Below, piece after piece: positions 27,352 to 35,705 of a stretch of DNA of 64,000 nt. This stretch comes from Burkholderia stagnalis (GTDB lineage Bacteria; Pseudomonadota; Gammaproteobacteria; Burkholderiales; Burkholderiaceae). The position numbers and the translations under genes were made by a program. A model generated the notes under the pieces. It made no database searches, was not told where the DNA came from, and saw only the letters and a list, made by a program, of their open reading frames with translations. The stretch is taken from positions 124,001-188,000 of the forward strand of contig NZ_CADESW010000004.1 of NCBI RefSeq assembly GCF_902830275.1, read 5' to 3'. Numbering within the stretch: the stretch's first letter is position 1; each line of letters begins with the position of its first letter.

Positions 27352-29444
27352 CGCCCCGCGCGCCGCGCGCGGCGCGCCTCGACGATCAGCAGGCCGAGCA
27401 GGTAAGGCGCGCCGATCAGCGCGGTCAGCACGCCGGCCGGCACTTCGCGCGGCGCGACGGCCGTGCGGGCGGCAATGTCCGCGAACCCGAGGATCAGCGC
27501 GCCGCACGCGGCCGCGAGCCACAGGCGCGTGCGATGGCGCCGCGCGCCGAGCATCGTCGCGACGTGCGGCGCCATCAGCCCGATGAAGCCGACCGGCCCG
27601 ACCGCGGCCACCGCCGCGCACGCGGCGAGCGTCGCGATCACCAGCGCGAGCGGCCGCAATGCGCCGATCGGCAGGCCGAGCGCGGCCGCCTGGTCGTCGC
27701 CGAGCGCGAGCATGTCGAGCGGCTGCGCGAGCCACGCGAACACCGGCACCGCGAGCACGCACCACGGCAGCAGCATCGCGACCTCGCTCCAGCTGCGCCC
27801 GTAGGTGCCGCCGACGAGCCACACGACGAAGCGCGCGGGCTGCACGCTTTCCTGCGTGATCAGCCATTCCGACAGCGTCGTCCACAATGTGCCGATCACG
27901 ATCCCGGTCAGCGCGACCGCGAGCGGCGCGTAGCGGTGCCGATGGTTCAGCGCAAGCGTGAGCGCGAGCGACACGCCGCCGCCGAGCAAGGCCGCGCCCG
28001 CGAGCACGCCCTCGCCGGCGAGCGGCCAGCGGGTCAGCGCGAACAGCGTGACGAGCGCCGCGCCCTGCGTGACGCCGAGCACTTCCGGGCCCGCCAGCGG
28101 ATTGCGCACGACGCTCTGCATCGCGACACCGCTCGCGGCGAGCAGCGCGCCGGCCAGCATCGCGCACATCAGGCGCGGCAGGCGCAGGTCGATCAGCATC
28201 CGCGCGACCGGGTCGCCGCCCGACAGCGCCGCCTGCCAGCGCGCGGGCGTCAACCATTCGGGGCCGGCCGACGTGCCGACGACCAGCACGAGCGCGCCCG
28301 CCAGCGCGAACAGCGCGGTGCGACGCGGCCAGCGCAGGCCGTCGAGCCAGCCGACGAAGCGCGTCGCGCGGCCGGACGCCGCGCGTTCGGGGCCCGCATG
28401 CAGCACGCCGGACCACGCGGCGCCGCGACGGATCAGCGCGAGCATCAGCGGCGTGCCGACGAGCGCGATCGCGACGCCGGTCGACAGCGTCGCGTCGAGG
28501 CCCGACGCGAGCACCGCGCTGTCGGTCACGAGCACCAGCGCGCCGCCCGCCAGCGCGGACAGCGGCACCAGCGCGGCGAGCCGCGCGGCGCGCGCGCCGC
28601 GGATCTGGCGCAGCAGGTTCGGCGCGACCAGGCCGACATACGACAGCGGCCCCGCGATGCTGACCGCGACGGCCGTGAACGCCACCGCGACGACCGTCGC
28701 GGCGAGCCGCGCCGCATCGACGCGCACGCCGGCCGCGGCCGCCGCGTCGTCGCCGAGCGCGAGCGGATCGAGCGGCCGGATCACGAACGGCAGCGCGGCG
28801 AGCGGCAGCACGAGCCAGCTCGCCGCGAGCTTCAGGCCGGTCGCGCCCGGTTGATAGAGGCTGCCGTTCGCCCACAGCGCGGCGCCCGCGATGTTCTGCT
28901 CGAACAGCGCGAGCAGCAGCGTCGACAGCGCGGCGAACAGCAGCATGCAGACGCTGCCCGCGAGCACGAGCCGCAGCGGCGTTGCGCGCCAGCCGCCCGC
29001 CGCGAGCATCGCGCACGCGGCGGCGGCCAGGCCGCAGGCGAACAGGAGCGGCACCGACGGCACGCCCGCGAGCGCCGGCACGATCATCGCCGCGAGCAGG
29101 CCGAGCTGCGCGCCGCCCGTCACGCCGAGCAGGTCGGGCGACGCGAGCGGATTGCGCGTCGCCGACTGGAACAGCGCGCCGGCGATGCCGAGGCAGCCGC
29201 CCGCGACGAGCGCGGCCGCGATGCGCGGCAGGTTCAGGTCGAACAGGAACACCCGCGCGAGCGCGTCGGCGTCGCTGCCGGGCGCGGCGCCCCACCACGC
29301 GCGCAGGTCGGGCGCGGCGCGCAGCGCGGCGACGCATGCGATCAGCAGCAGCATGCCGAGCGCCAGCGCGCCGGCACGGCTCGGCTGCGCGGCCTTGCCG
29401 CCGACGGAAGCCGCCTGGCGCTTGCGCATCGCGAACGTCGTCAT
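27348..29444 (-). CDS. orbD: OrbD, fused FecCD/FhuB-type ferric-ornibactin permease
   Basis: A 698-residue inner membrane permease formed of two FecCD halves in one chain, as in FhuB. Each half repeats the family landmarks: [22 protein letters not shown] with [16 protein letters not shown] in the first half, and [22 protein letters not shown] with [16 protein letters not shown] in the second. Each also has a coupling motif ([31 protein letters not shown]). About 18-20 hydrophobic segments are visible. It overlaps orbC by ATGA at its start and orbF by ATGA at its end. Confidence 0.94.
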   Translation of the reverse strand: MTTFAMRKRQAASVGGKAAQPSRAGALALGMLLLIACVAALRAAPDLRAWWGAAPGSDADALARVFLFDLNLPRIAAALVAGGCLGIAGALFQSATRNPLASPDLLGVTGGAQLGLLAAMIVPALAGVPSVPLLFACGLAAAACAMLAAGGWRATPLRLVLAGSVCMLLFAALSTLLLALFEQNIAGAALWANGSLYQPGATGLKLAASWLVLPLAALPFVIRPLDPLALGDDAAAAAGVRVDAARLAATVVAVAFTAVAVSIAGPLSYVGLVAPNLLRQIRGARAARLAALVPLSALAGGALVLVTDSAVLASGLDATLSTGVAIALVGTPLMLALIRRGAAWSGVLHAGPERAASGRATRFVGWLDGLRWPRRTALFALAGALVLVVGTSAGPEWLTPARWQAALSGGDPVARMLIDLRLPRLMCAMLAGALLAASGVAMQSVVRNPLAGPEVLGVTQGAALVTLFALTRWPLAGEGVLAGAALLGGGVSLALTLALNHRHRYAPLAVALTGIVIGTLWTTLSEWLITQESVQPARFVVWLVGGTYGRSWSEVAMLLPWCVLAVPVFAWLAQPLDMLALGDDQAAALGLPIGALRPLALVIATLAACAAVAAVGPVGFIGLMAPHVATMLGARRHRTRLWLAAACGALILGFADIAARTAVAPREVPAGVLTALIGAPYLLGLLIVEARRARRAGR

Positions 29445-30289
29445 ACGGCGAGCTTCCGGTCGAAGGCCTCGGCAGACTGCGCCGCAGCGACGGCGGACGG
29501 CCCGTACGCCGGCACGCACATCGGCGCGCCCGTCTGCGGATGCGCGAGCTTCAGCATCTCGACGCCGAACGCCGCGCGCAGGCGCGCCGGATCGAGCATC
29601 GCGTCGGGTGCGCCCTGCGCAACCACGCGGCCCGCGCGCATCAGCACGATCTCGTCGCTGTAAGCAGCGGCCTGGTTCAGGTCGTGCAGCACCCACACGA
29701 TCGTCAGCCCGCGCGCGCGGTTCAGCGCGCGCAGCGCGTCGAGGATGTCGAGCTGGTGATGGATGTCGAGATAGGTGGTCGGCTCGTCGAGCAGCACGAT
29801 CGGCGCCTGCTGCGCGAGCGCCATCGCGATCCACGCGCGCTGCCGCTCGCCGCCGGACAGCGCGCCGACGTCGCGGCCCGCGTCGCCGGCGAGCCCGCTC
29901 GTCTCGAGCGCTTCGTCGATCGCGACGTGATCGTCGCGCGACAAGCCGCGCAGGAAGCCGCCGTACGCATAGCGCCCGTATGCGACGAGCTCGCGCACGG
30001 TCAGGCCGGACGGAATCTGGTTGAACTGCGCGAGCATCGTCAGCTCGCGTGCAAGCGCGCGGCGCTTGAACGACGCGAGCGGCTTGCCGTTGACTTCGAC
30101 GTGGCCGGCCAGCGCCGGCTGCAGGCCCGCGAGCGTGCGCAGCAGCGTGCTTTTTCCGCAGCCGTTCGGGCCGCACAGCGCGGTTACGCGGCCGGCCGCG
30201 ATCGACAGGTCCAGACCGTCGATCACGACATGGTCGCGATAACCCACCGTCAGCCCCCGCGCGGCAAGCGCGGCGGTACTACGCGTCAT
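29441..30289 (-). CDS. orbC: OrbC, ferric-ornibactin import ATPase
   Basis: A 282-residue ABC ATPase of the FecE/FhuC group that powers OrbD. Seen are Walker A CGPNGCGKSTLL (about residue 39), Q-loop region LAQFNQIPSGLTV, signature LSGGERQRAWIAMALAQ, Walker B PIVLLDEPT, D-loop TYLDIHH and H-loop VLHDLNQAAAYSD. Its ATG shares a base with the orbG stop (TGATG), indicating coupled translation. Confidence 0.95.
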   Translation of the reverse strand: MTRSTAALAARGLTVGYRDHVVIDGLDLSIAAGRVTALCGPNGCGKSTLLRTLAGLQPALAGHVEVNGKPLASFKRRALARELTMLAQFNQIPSGLTVRELVAYGRYAYGGFLRGLSRDDHVAIDEALETSGLAGDAGRDVGALSGGERQRAWIAMALAQQAPIVLLDEPTTYLDIHHQLDILDALRALNRARGLTIVWVLHDLNQAAAYSDEIVLMRAGRVVAQGAPDAMLDPARLRAAFGVEMLKLAHPQTGAPMCVPAYGPSAVAAAQSAEAFDRKLAV

Positions 30290-31296
30290 CAATCCTCCGT
30301 TCGGTCGCGCGGGACCGTATGGCTCTGCGCCATCGCGACGACGACCTTGCGCGGCCCCTCGAACGGGTCGCGCGCGTGCGCCGTCAGCATGTTGTCGAGC
30401 ATCAGCACGTCGCCGGTGCGCCACGGAAACACGATGCGCTGCCGGTCGAGCACCGCGCGGATCTCGGCGAGCGCATCGGCCTCGAGCGGCGCGCCGTCGC
30501 CGTAGTAGACGTTGCGCGGCACGTTGTCGAGCCCGACCGCGTCGACGAGCGCTTCCTGCATGTCGTCGTCGAGCGCGGACAGGTGGAACAGGTTCGCCTG
30601 GTTGAACCACACGCGCTCGCCCGTGCGCGGATGCCGCGCGACCGCCTGGCAGCGCTCGCGGGTGCGCAACAGCAGCTCGCCGTCGTCGTCAGTGCGCCAC
30701 GTGCATTCGATGCCGCGCGCCGCGCACATCCGCTCGACTTCGCGCGGATCGTCGGTGCCGAACGACTGCTGCCACGGCAGGTCGAGCCCCTGCCCGAAAT
30801 TGCGCACGTACAGCAGCTCGCGCTGCGCGAAGCGCGCGACGAGCGCCGGGTCGAGCGCGCGATACACCGCGCGGCTGTCGGCGATCGGCGTCGCGCCGCC
30901 CTTCGGGGCCGCGAGCGCGCAGTGGAACCAGATCCGCATCGGCCATTCGCGCGTGTACGACTGCTCGTTGTGCAGCGGAATCGCGCGGTGCGGCGGGTAT
31001 TCGGTCGACGTGTACACCGCGCCCTCGACCTGGCTGCGCGGCGTCGACGCGTATTCATAGCCGATCAGCGGATCGCCGAACGACGCCGCGAACTGCTGGA
31101 ACGCGTCGATCGACGGCACGTGAAAGCCCGTGAACAGCACGCCGCCCGCGCGTTCGAGCGTGTCGGCCGCGATCTCGCGCGCGAGCGGCGCGACTTCGTC
31201 GATCGACATCCCGTCGCCGCTTCTCGGCGACACGACGGTGGGCAGCCCTGGCTCGATCCGCAGGTCGTCGAGCGTCGGCAACGTAAGCTGGGTCAT
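30289..31296 (-). CDS. orbG: OrbG, TauD/SyrP-like aspartyl beta-hydroxylase
   Basis: Fe(II)/2-oxoglutarate dioxygenase of 335 residues, expected to hydroxylate the beta carbon of the NRPS-bound aspartate to give the threo-beta-hydroxyaspartate of ornibactin. The facial triad is visible as LHNEQSY (H-x-E near residue 110) and the distal His in NMLTAHARDPFEGPRKVVVAM (about residue 310), with the Arg for 2-oxoglutarate downstream. GAGGA lies 8 nt before ATG. It sits between orbH and orbC. Confidence 0.93.
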   Translation of the reverse strand: MTQLTLPTLDDLRIEPGLPTVVSPRSGDGMSIDEVAPLAREIAADTLERAGGVLFTGFHVPSIDAFQQFAASFGDPLIGYEYASTPRSQVEGAVYTSTEYPPHRAIPLHNEQSYTREWPMRIWFHCALAAPKGGATPIADSRAVYRALDPALVARFAQRELLYVRNFGQGLDLPWQQSFGTDDPREVERMCAARGIECTWRTDDDGELLLRTRERCQAVARHPRTGERVWFNQANLFHLSALDDDMQEALVDAVGLDNVPRNVYYGDGAPLEADALAEIRAVLDRQRIVFPWRTGDVLMLDNMLTAHARDPFEGPRKVVVAMAQSHTVPRDRTED

Positions 31297-31323
31297 GCAG
31301 CGTCCTCGTCAGGTGGGCGCGGC

Positions 31324-31566
31324 TCACGCCGCGCGGTGCGCGGCATCGCCGTCCATCGCGCGGCGCAGGCTCGCGGGCCGCATGTCGGTCCAGACCGTCT
31401 CGATGTGCGCGAGGCAGTCGGCCTTCGGGCCGCTCACGCCCACTTCGCGCCAGCCGGCCGGCACGGGCCGGAACGTCGGCCAGATCGAATACTGTTCTTC
31501 GTCGTTGATGACGACCGTGTAGACGAGGTCGTCGGTGTCGGCGGAAGGCGTCGTCGCTTGCGTCAT
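31324..31566 (-). CDS. orbH: OrbH, MbtH-like NRPS helper protein
   Basis: An 80-residue MbtH-family protein that binds and activates adenylation domains, here presumably of OrbI and OrbJ. The family core is clear: [23 protein letters not shown] and [13 protein letters not shown]. It is the first gene after the OrbS promoter at 31628-31652, with about a 50-nt leader, and lies 27 nt upstream of orbG. Confidence 0.95.
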   Translation of the reverse strand: MTQATTPSADTDDLVYTVVINDEEQYSIWPTFRPVPAGWREVGVSGPKADCLAHIETVWTDMRPASLRRAMDGDAAHRAA

Positions 31567-31627
31567 GATCGGAAATCGCTGGAGGCGGTTGAGGGAAACG
31601 GAGCGGAACGCCCGCTCCTGTCGAATA

Positions 31628-31652
31628 GACGAATGGCCGGCGCGCTTTTTTA
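31628..31652 (-). promoter_or_regulatory. OrbS-dependent promoter of orbH operon
   Basis: On the minus strand TAAAA (31652-31648), N16, CGTC (31631-31628). The first three bases of the -35 element are the TAA stop codon of orbS itself. The sequence downstream of CGTC (TATTCGACAGGAG) nearly copies that at orbE. Confidence 0.85.
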
Positions 31653-32318
31653 CCGGCGCCGCGCGCGGCCGCCGAAAAACGCCGGGCACGCGACGCCGCG
31701 CTGGCAGGCGTCGAGGCATTCGGCGCAGTGGCGCTCCGCGTCGCGAATCATGAAATGCACGAGGGTCTGCGACACGTTCAGCGCGCGCGCCGCGCTCTGC
31801 AGCGTTTCCTCGCGCAGCCGCACCATCTCGAACGCCGCGCGGCTGCGCTCGGGCAGGTCGTCGAGCGCGGCGCACACGCGGCGCAGCGTGTCGCGCGTCA
31901 TCAGCGCCGCTTCGGGCGTGGGCTCGGGCGACGGCACGTCGAGGCCGTCGTCCTCTTCCGCGTGATAGACGTTCTCCAGGCTCTGGCGGCGGCACGCGTC
32001 GATCGACGCGTTGCGCACCATCCGCGTCACGTACGCGACCGGCTGGCGCACCGCATCCTGGTTCGGGAATTCGACGAGCTTGACGAACACGTCGTGCACG
32101 ACGTCCTCGGCCCGGCTCACGCAGCCGACGAAGCTGCGCGCGAGGTTGACGAGCATCGCGCGGTGCGCGATCAGCACGTCGAGCAGCGCGCCCTGCGCGC
32201 GCGGCGCGGCACTGCGGCGCGTGCGCGGCGCGGGGCTGCGCGGCTGGTCGAGATGACCGCCGAGGAACAGGTTCGCCGCCGCCGGGGCCGGTCGTTCGAG
32301 CACTTCCGCCATCGCCAT
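31650..32318 (-). CDS. orbS: OrbS, iron-starvation ECF sigma factor
   Basis: A 222-residue extracytoplasmic-function sigma factor of the PvdS group that directs RNA polymerase to the ornibactin promoters. Region 2 is seen as [33 protein letters not shown] and [16 protein letters not shown] (residues 46-120). Region 4 is around [29 protein letters not shown] with the helix-turn-helix [16 protein letters not shown]. The N-terminal 40 residues are extra and proline/alanine-rich. The tail is Cys-rich ([14 protein letters not shown]), unusual and possibly regulatory. ATG 32318 follows GGAG by 7 nt. No anti-sigma gene is adjacent, as in the pvdS system. Confidence 0.94.
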   Translation of the reverse strand: MAMAEVLERPAPAAANLFLGGHLDQPRSPAPRTRRSAAPRAQGALLDVLIAHRAMLVNLARSFVGCVSRAEDVVHDVFVKLVEFPNQDAVRQPVAYVTRMVRNASIDACRRQSLENVYHAEEDDGLDVPSPEPTPEAALMTRDTLRRVCAALDDLPERSRAAFEMVRLREETLQSAARALNVSQTLVHFMIRDAERHCAECLDACQRGVACPAFFGGRARRR

Positions 32319-32349
32319 CGCTTCGCTCCGTCCAATTCAGAGATAGCGC

Positions 32350-32380
32350 AATGTAGCGTAAACGCGAATCATTCTCAATT
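32350..32380 (-). promoter_or_regulatory. orbS sigma70-type promoter with overlapping Fur box
   Basis: On the minus strand TTGAGA (32378-32373), a 17-nt spacer and TACATT (32355-32350) make a good sigma70 promoter with a start about 25 nt before the orbS ATG. A Fur-like sequence, TGAGAATGATTCGCG in the same place (about 32363-32380), covers the -35 element. Iron-loaded Fur would therefore block polymerase directly (inference). Confidence 0.75.
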
Positions 32381-32538
32381 TTGTTCGTAAATAACCCTCC
32401 AGAATAGTGGGATTTGTATGAATAATGATTCCGGCGGAATTGGACGAGAACGACGCGTCAGGTTTCGAGGTGCCGGGGGGCCGGCGCCTCGTTACACCGC
32501 ATCACCGGCCGGATGCCCGGCGGCCCGCGCGGGTCGCG

Positions 32539-33882
32539 CTATCGTGCAGCCGGCAGCAGCGTCGGGCATTGCGCGAGGCGCGCCGGGTCGACGGGCATGC
32601 GACAGACGCCGCGTCGCACCGCCACGTTCTGCTTCGCCGCCAGCGTGCGCGGCGTCGCCTTCGGCTGAATCGCCCGTGCCCGCAAAGCGTCCGCGCCCGG
32701 GCTTGCCGGCGGCAGCGCGCGCAGCGTCGCCGTATCGATATGAACTTGCCAGAATTGCGGCGTCCCGTCGGGGTCGTCTTCGCGATAGCCCTGCCCCGTG
32801 ATGGTCTGTCCGTCGGGGCTGACGCCGATCACGCCGCCCAGGTTCAGCGTGCCGACCGACAGGCCGGCCGCTTCGAGCAGTGCGACGAGGCTGCGCATGC
32901 CGCTTTGCGGTGTCCAGACGAAGACGCGCGACACGCCGCTCCGGGTGTTGTTCGATACGCCGACCACGACCCGTCCGTCCGTGCTGAGCGACGACGCATA
33001 GCTGCTGTCGTCGCCTTCGAGAAAACCGAGCCGCTGGATGCTGTCGCCGCCGTTCGTCCACAGCACGGCTTCCGAATCGAGCCGTTGTCCGTCCGGCGTG
33101 GCCACCAGGGTGCCGAGCCTGCCGGCGATCGTCCGGCCGTCTTCGGACACGCCCCGTGCCATGTCCATTCTGGCGTCGCCCTCATTGCGCGTCGGCAACA
33201 GCCGCTCGCCGGATTTTTCGGTCCAGAGCAGTGCACGCATGCCGTATACGCCGTCGACATTGCCGGCGAACCCGGTTGCCGCATTGCCGGACGGCGTCAT
33301 CGTCAGCAGCTGGACGAGATAATCGCCTCCGAGCGGCAATTCGCGGAAGCCGGTGCGTTGGTCCCAAAGGAACCGTGCGTTCCGGCCGCCGGTCGCAACG
33401 AAGCTGCCCGACATTCTGGAGCCGTCGCGATTCGCGACTTCGACCGAACTCCCCCAGCCTGCCGAACGCGGAACGATTTCCTGTGCGCGACCGTCGCCGG
33501 GCCACCGCACCGCCCACCGATCGAGGTTGCTGCCGTCCGCCTGGCGCGCGCTGATCGAGCCGCCGATCACCCGGCCATCGGCCGACACCGTCTGTGCCAG
33601 CACGTCGTACACGTTCGCCGGCGCGGCCAGCCTCTGCCAGCCCGTCGCGGCCGACCACGAGAAGGCCATCGAACCGCCGGGCTGCGCTTCGCTCCAGTAG
33701 CCGCCGATGATCGTCTTGCCGTCCGCGCTGACGGCATGGCCGTTGAATCGCACATCGCGCGGCCCGCCCAGATCGCCGAGCACGGTCAACGAATAGCCGC
33801 CTGCGGATACCGCCTGCGCGTGAACCGCGCTCGTTGCCGACACGGCCAGCACGGCCGCGACAATACTGCTTTTCATTTGCAT
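32539..33882 (-). CDS. Secreted HAF-repeat protein of unknown function
   Basis: A 447-residue exported protein. A signal peptide ends SATSAVHA about residue 22. The rest is made of repeated beta-blade units of the HAF type (patterns such as GHAVSADGKTIIGG, TVSADGRVIGGS, GVSEDGRTIAG, SLSTDGRVVVG and GVSPDGQTITG), probably a beta-propeller. A Cys pair and a basic, low-complexity tail follow (CRMPVDPARLAQCPTL). A very strong purine-rich ribosome site lies just upstream of the two nearby ATGs at 33882 and 33876. Function is unknown. It lies alone between orbS and the fimbrial genes. Confidence 0.8.
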   Translation of the reverse strand: MQMKSSIVAAVLAVSATSAVHAQAVSAGGYSLTVLGDLGGPRDVRFNGHAVSADGKTIIGGYWSEAQPGGSMAFSWSAATGWQRLAAPANVYDVLAQTVSADGRVIGGSISARQADGSNLDRWAVRWPGDGRAQEIVPRSAGWGSSVEVANRDGSRMSGSFVATGGRNARFLWDQRTGFRELPLGGDYLVQLLTMTPSGNAATGFAGNVDGVYGMRALLWTEKSGERLLPTRNEGDARMDMARGVSEDGRTIAGRLGTLVATPDGQRLDSEAVLWTNGGDSIQRLGFLEGDDSSYASSLSTDGRVVVGVSNNTRSGVSRVFVWTPQSGMRSLVALLEAAGLSVGTLNLGGVIGVSPDGQTITGQGYREDDPDGTPQFWQVHIDTATLRALPPASPGADALRARAIQPKATPRTLAAKQNVAVRRGVCRMPVDPARLAQCPTLLPAAR

Positions 33883-33922
33883 CTCCCCCTCCTCCTCACG
33901 TCGTCAATGGAATTCGGTGCGC

Positions 33923-34948
33923 TCAATACAGGAAAATCCGGATCGTCGCCGACGCGTTGAACGGCCCGATCTTCGGTGGTCCGAACGACTTCAGCACCGC
34001 GTCGAGCATCACGGTCTGGTTCGCGACGTTGGCCGGAAACTGCGTGAGCGTGAACTGCTTGTTGAAGTCGATCGCCTTGCCCTGGCTGTCCTCGAGGCCG
34101 ATGCCGAAGTTGCTGTCCTGCGCCGGTACCAGCAGGCCGTTCTGCACGGTGCCCTTGGTCGCCTCGAAATAGCCGTCGACGCGAATCGGGATGCTGCATT
34201 GCTTGGTCAGCGACAGCGAGAACCGCTTGCGCGGCACGGCCGGCAGGAAGCCGTTGCCGGACATCTGCACCTGGCCGAAATTGACGATGCCGGGCTCGGG
34301 CGTCACCAGCACGTCGACGAGGCACGGCGTCGGCTTCAGGCGCGACAGCCCGCTCAGCCGGTACCGAAAACTCGATCGGAACGCGTTGAGGCCGCCCTCG
34401 CCGTCGAACTGGAAGACCGCGTAGATATCGCTCGGCGGCTGTACCCACCGGCCCTTCTTGCGCACCACCACCTGATAGGTGATGCTGAGCGGCGCGTTCT
34501 GGCAGCGCCCCCGGTCGAAGTCCCATTGCGAACACGCGCGCACGACGGTGTCGGTTTCCACGCGTGCGCTCGGCCCGCTGCCCAGGCCGAAATAGTCCCG
34601 GCCGCCGTAGCGAATGCCGATCTCGAGCCCCCATGCGGCGGGAACCTGCGAATCCGGGTTCGCGTAGAAGTAGACCCGCTCGGCATACTTCAACGCGGCC
34701 CCGCCGTAGTCCTTGTAGCAGTACCCCGTCGTCGTGCGCGGCGGCGACACCCAGATCACGTACCCGTCCGGCGCATCCGTCGGATACGACGCCACGCCGC
34801 CGATCGGCTCGGTGAGCGAATCCGCGCCGCTGCCGGTCAGGCAGCGCAGCGCCCACGCCGGCTGCGCCGCCACGATCAGCATCGCGAGCACGCCCCAGCG
34901 CAGCCACGCCGCGAGCGGCGACACGCGTCGTCGCACGCGCCCGCTCAT
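33923..34948 (-). CDS. Fimbrial tip adhesin (two-domain minor pilin)
   Basis: A 341-residue exported fimbrial adhesin. The signal peptide ends AAQPAWA near residue 33. The N-terminal half (about 34-200) is a Cys-containing receptor domain (RCLTGSGADS, GYCYKDYG, VVRACSQWDFDRGRCQ). The C-terminal half is a pilin domain beginning around CLVDVLVTPEPGIVNFGQV and ending with the donor-strand motif ASATIRIFLY. Its ATG overlaps the chaperone stop (ATGA). The ligand is unknown. It is the last gene of the chaperone-usher operon. Confidence 0.85.
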   Translation of the reverse strand: MSGRVRRRVSPLAAWLRWGVLAMLIVAAQPAWALRCLTGSGADSLTEPIGGVASYPTDAPDGYVIWVSPPRTTTGYCYKDYGGAALKYAERVYFYANPDSQVPAAWGLEIGIRYGGRDYFGLGSGPSARVETDTVVRACSQWDFDRGRCQNAPLSITYQVVVRKKGRWVQPPSDIYAVFQFDGEGGLNAFRSSFRYRLSGLSRLKPTPCLVDVLVTPEPGIVNFGQVQMSGNGFLPAVPRKRFSLSLTKQCSIPIRVDGYFEATKGTVQNGLLVPAQDSNFGIGLEDSQGKAIDFNKQFTLTQFPANVANQTVMLDAVLKSFGPPKIGPFNASATIRIFLY

Positions 34949-35688
34949 CGCTTCACGCTCTTGCACACACCCGCATCGCACGCATACTCGACCGTCACCT
35001 GGCCGCCGTAATCGTCGACGTGCGTGACGAACAGCGTCGCGGGCGCCGCGCCCTTGAACGGCACGTCCGCCGTGCTCATCGGGCTCACCATCACCGGGTC
35101 GAGCGGCACCGGCGCCTTCTGCGCGCCCGCCTTGAGATCGACCACCGTCACGTGGAACGGCGTCGGGTTGTCGAACACGAGCTTGTGCGCGGCGGCGTCG
35201 ACGCGCAGCGTCATCGGCAGCGTCGGATCCTCGTCGCGCGACGGCTGCACGCCCTTCGGCCGGTAGAACAGCTTCATCTGCGTGTGCAGCGCGATCTGCA
35301 GCGCGTTCGGCGTGTCGGTCTTCGGCGGCACCTCGCGGATGTTCAGGTAGAACACCGTCTCGCGATCGGCCGGCAGCGCGGTGCCCGGCAGCTTCGCGAT
35401 GCGCAGCACGTTGCGCTCGTTCGCCTCGACGCGCTGCAGCGGCGGCACGACCATCAGCGGCGACGTGATGCGCTTGCCCTGCGCATCCTCGATCCACGAT
35501 TGCACGAGGTACGGATAGCTCGCGCTCTTGTTCGTGATCGTCACGATCGCGGCCTGCTCGCCTTCGTTGAAGATCACGCGCGTGCGGTCCGGCACGATCG
35601 ACGCATGCGCGGCGCCCGCCAGCAGCGCGCCGGCCGTCGCGAGCGCGCACGACGCGCGCCGCAGGGAAAGAAGGGATAAAGGTTTCAT
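34945..35688 (-). CDS. Periplasmic fimbrial chaperone (FimC/PapD family)
   Basis: A 247-residue chaperone that folds pilin subunits by donor-strand complementation. The signal peptide ends LLAGAAHA near residue 29. The first immunoglobulin-like domain follows (SIVPDRTRVIFNEGEQAAIVTI, with SYPYLVQSWIE), then ERNVLRI and the family stretch ETVFYLNIREVPP. The second domain includes YRPKGV and VFDNPTPFHVTVV. ATG 35688 has GGAA at suitable spacing; an alternative ATG at 35709 overlaps the usher stop (ATGA) and would add 7 residues before the signal peptide. Confidence 0.92.
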   Translation of the reverse strand: MKPLSLLSLRRASCALATAGALLAGAAHASIVPDRTRVIFNEGEQAAIVTITNKSASYPYLVQSWIEDAQGKRITSPLMVVPPLQRVEANERNVLRIAKLPGTALPADRETVFYLNIREVPPKTDTPNALQIALHTQMKLFYRPKGVQPSRDEDPTLPMTLRVDAAAHKLVFDNPTPFHVTVVDLKAGAQKAPVPLDPVMVSPMSTADVPFKGAAPATLFVTHVDDYGGQVTVEYACDAGVCKSVKR

Positions 35689-35705
35689 TGCGGGTTTCCG
35701 TTGAA

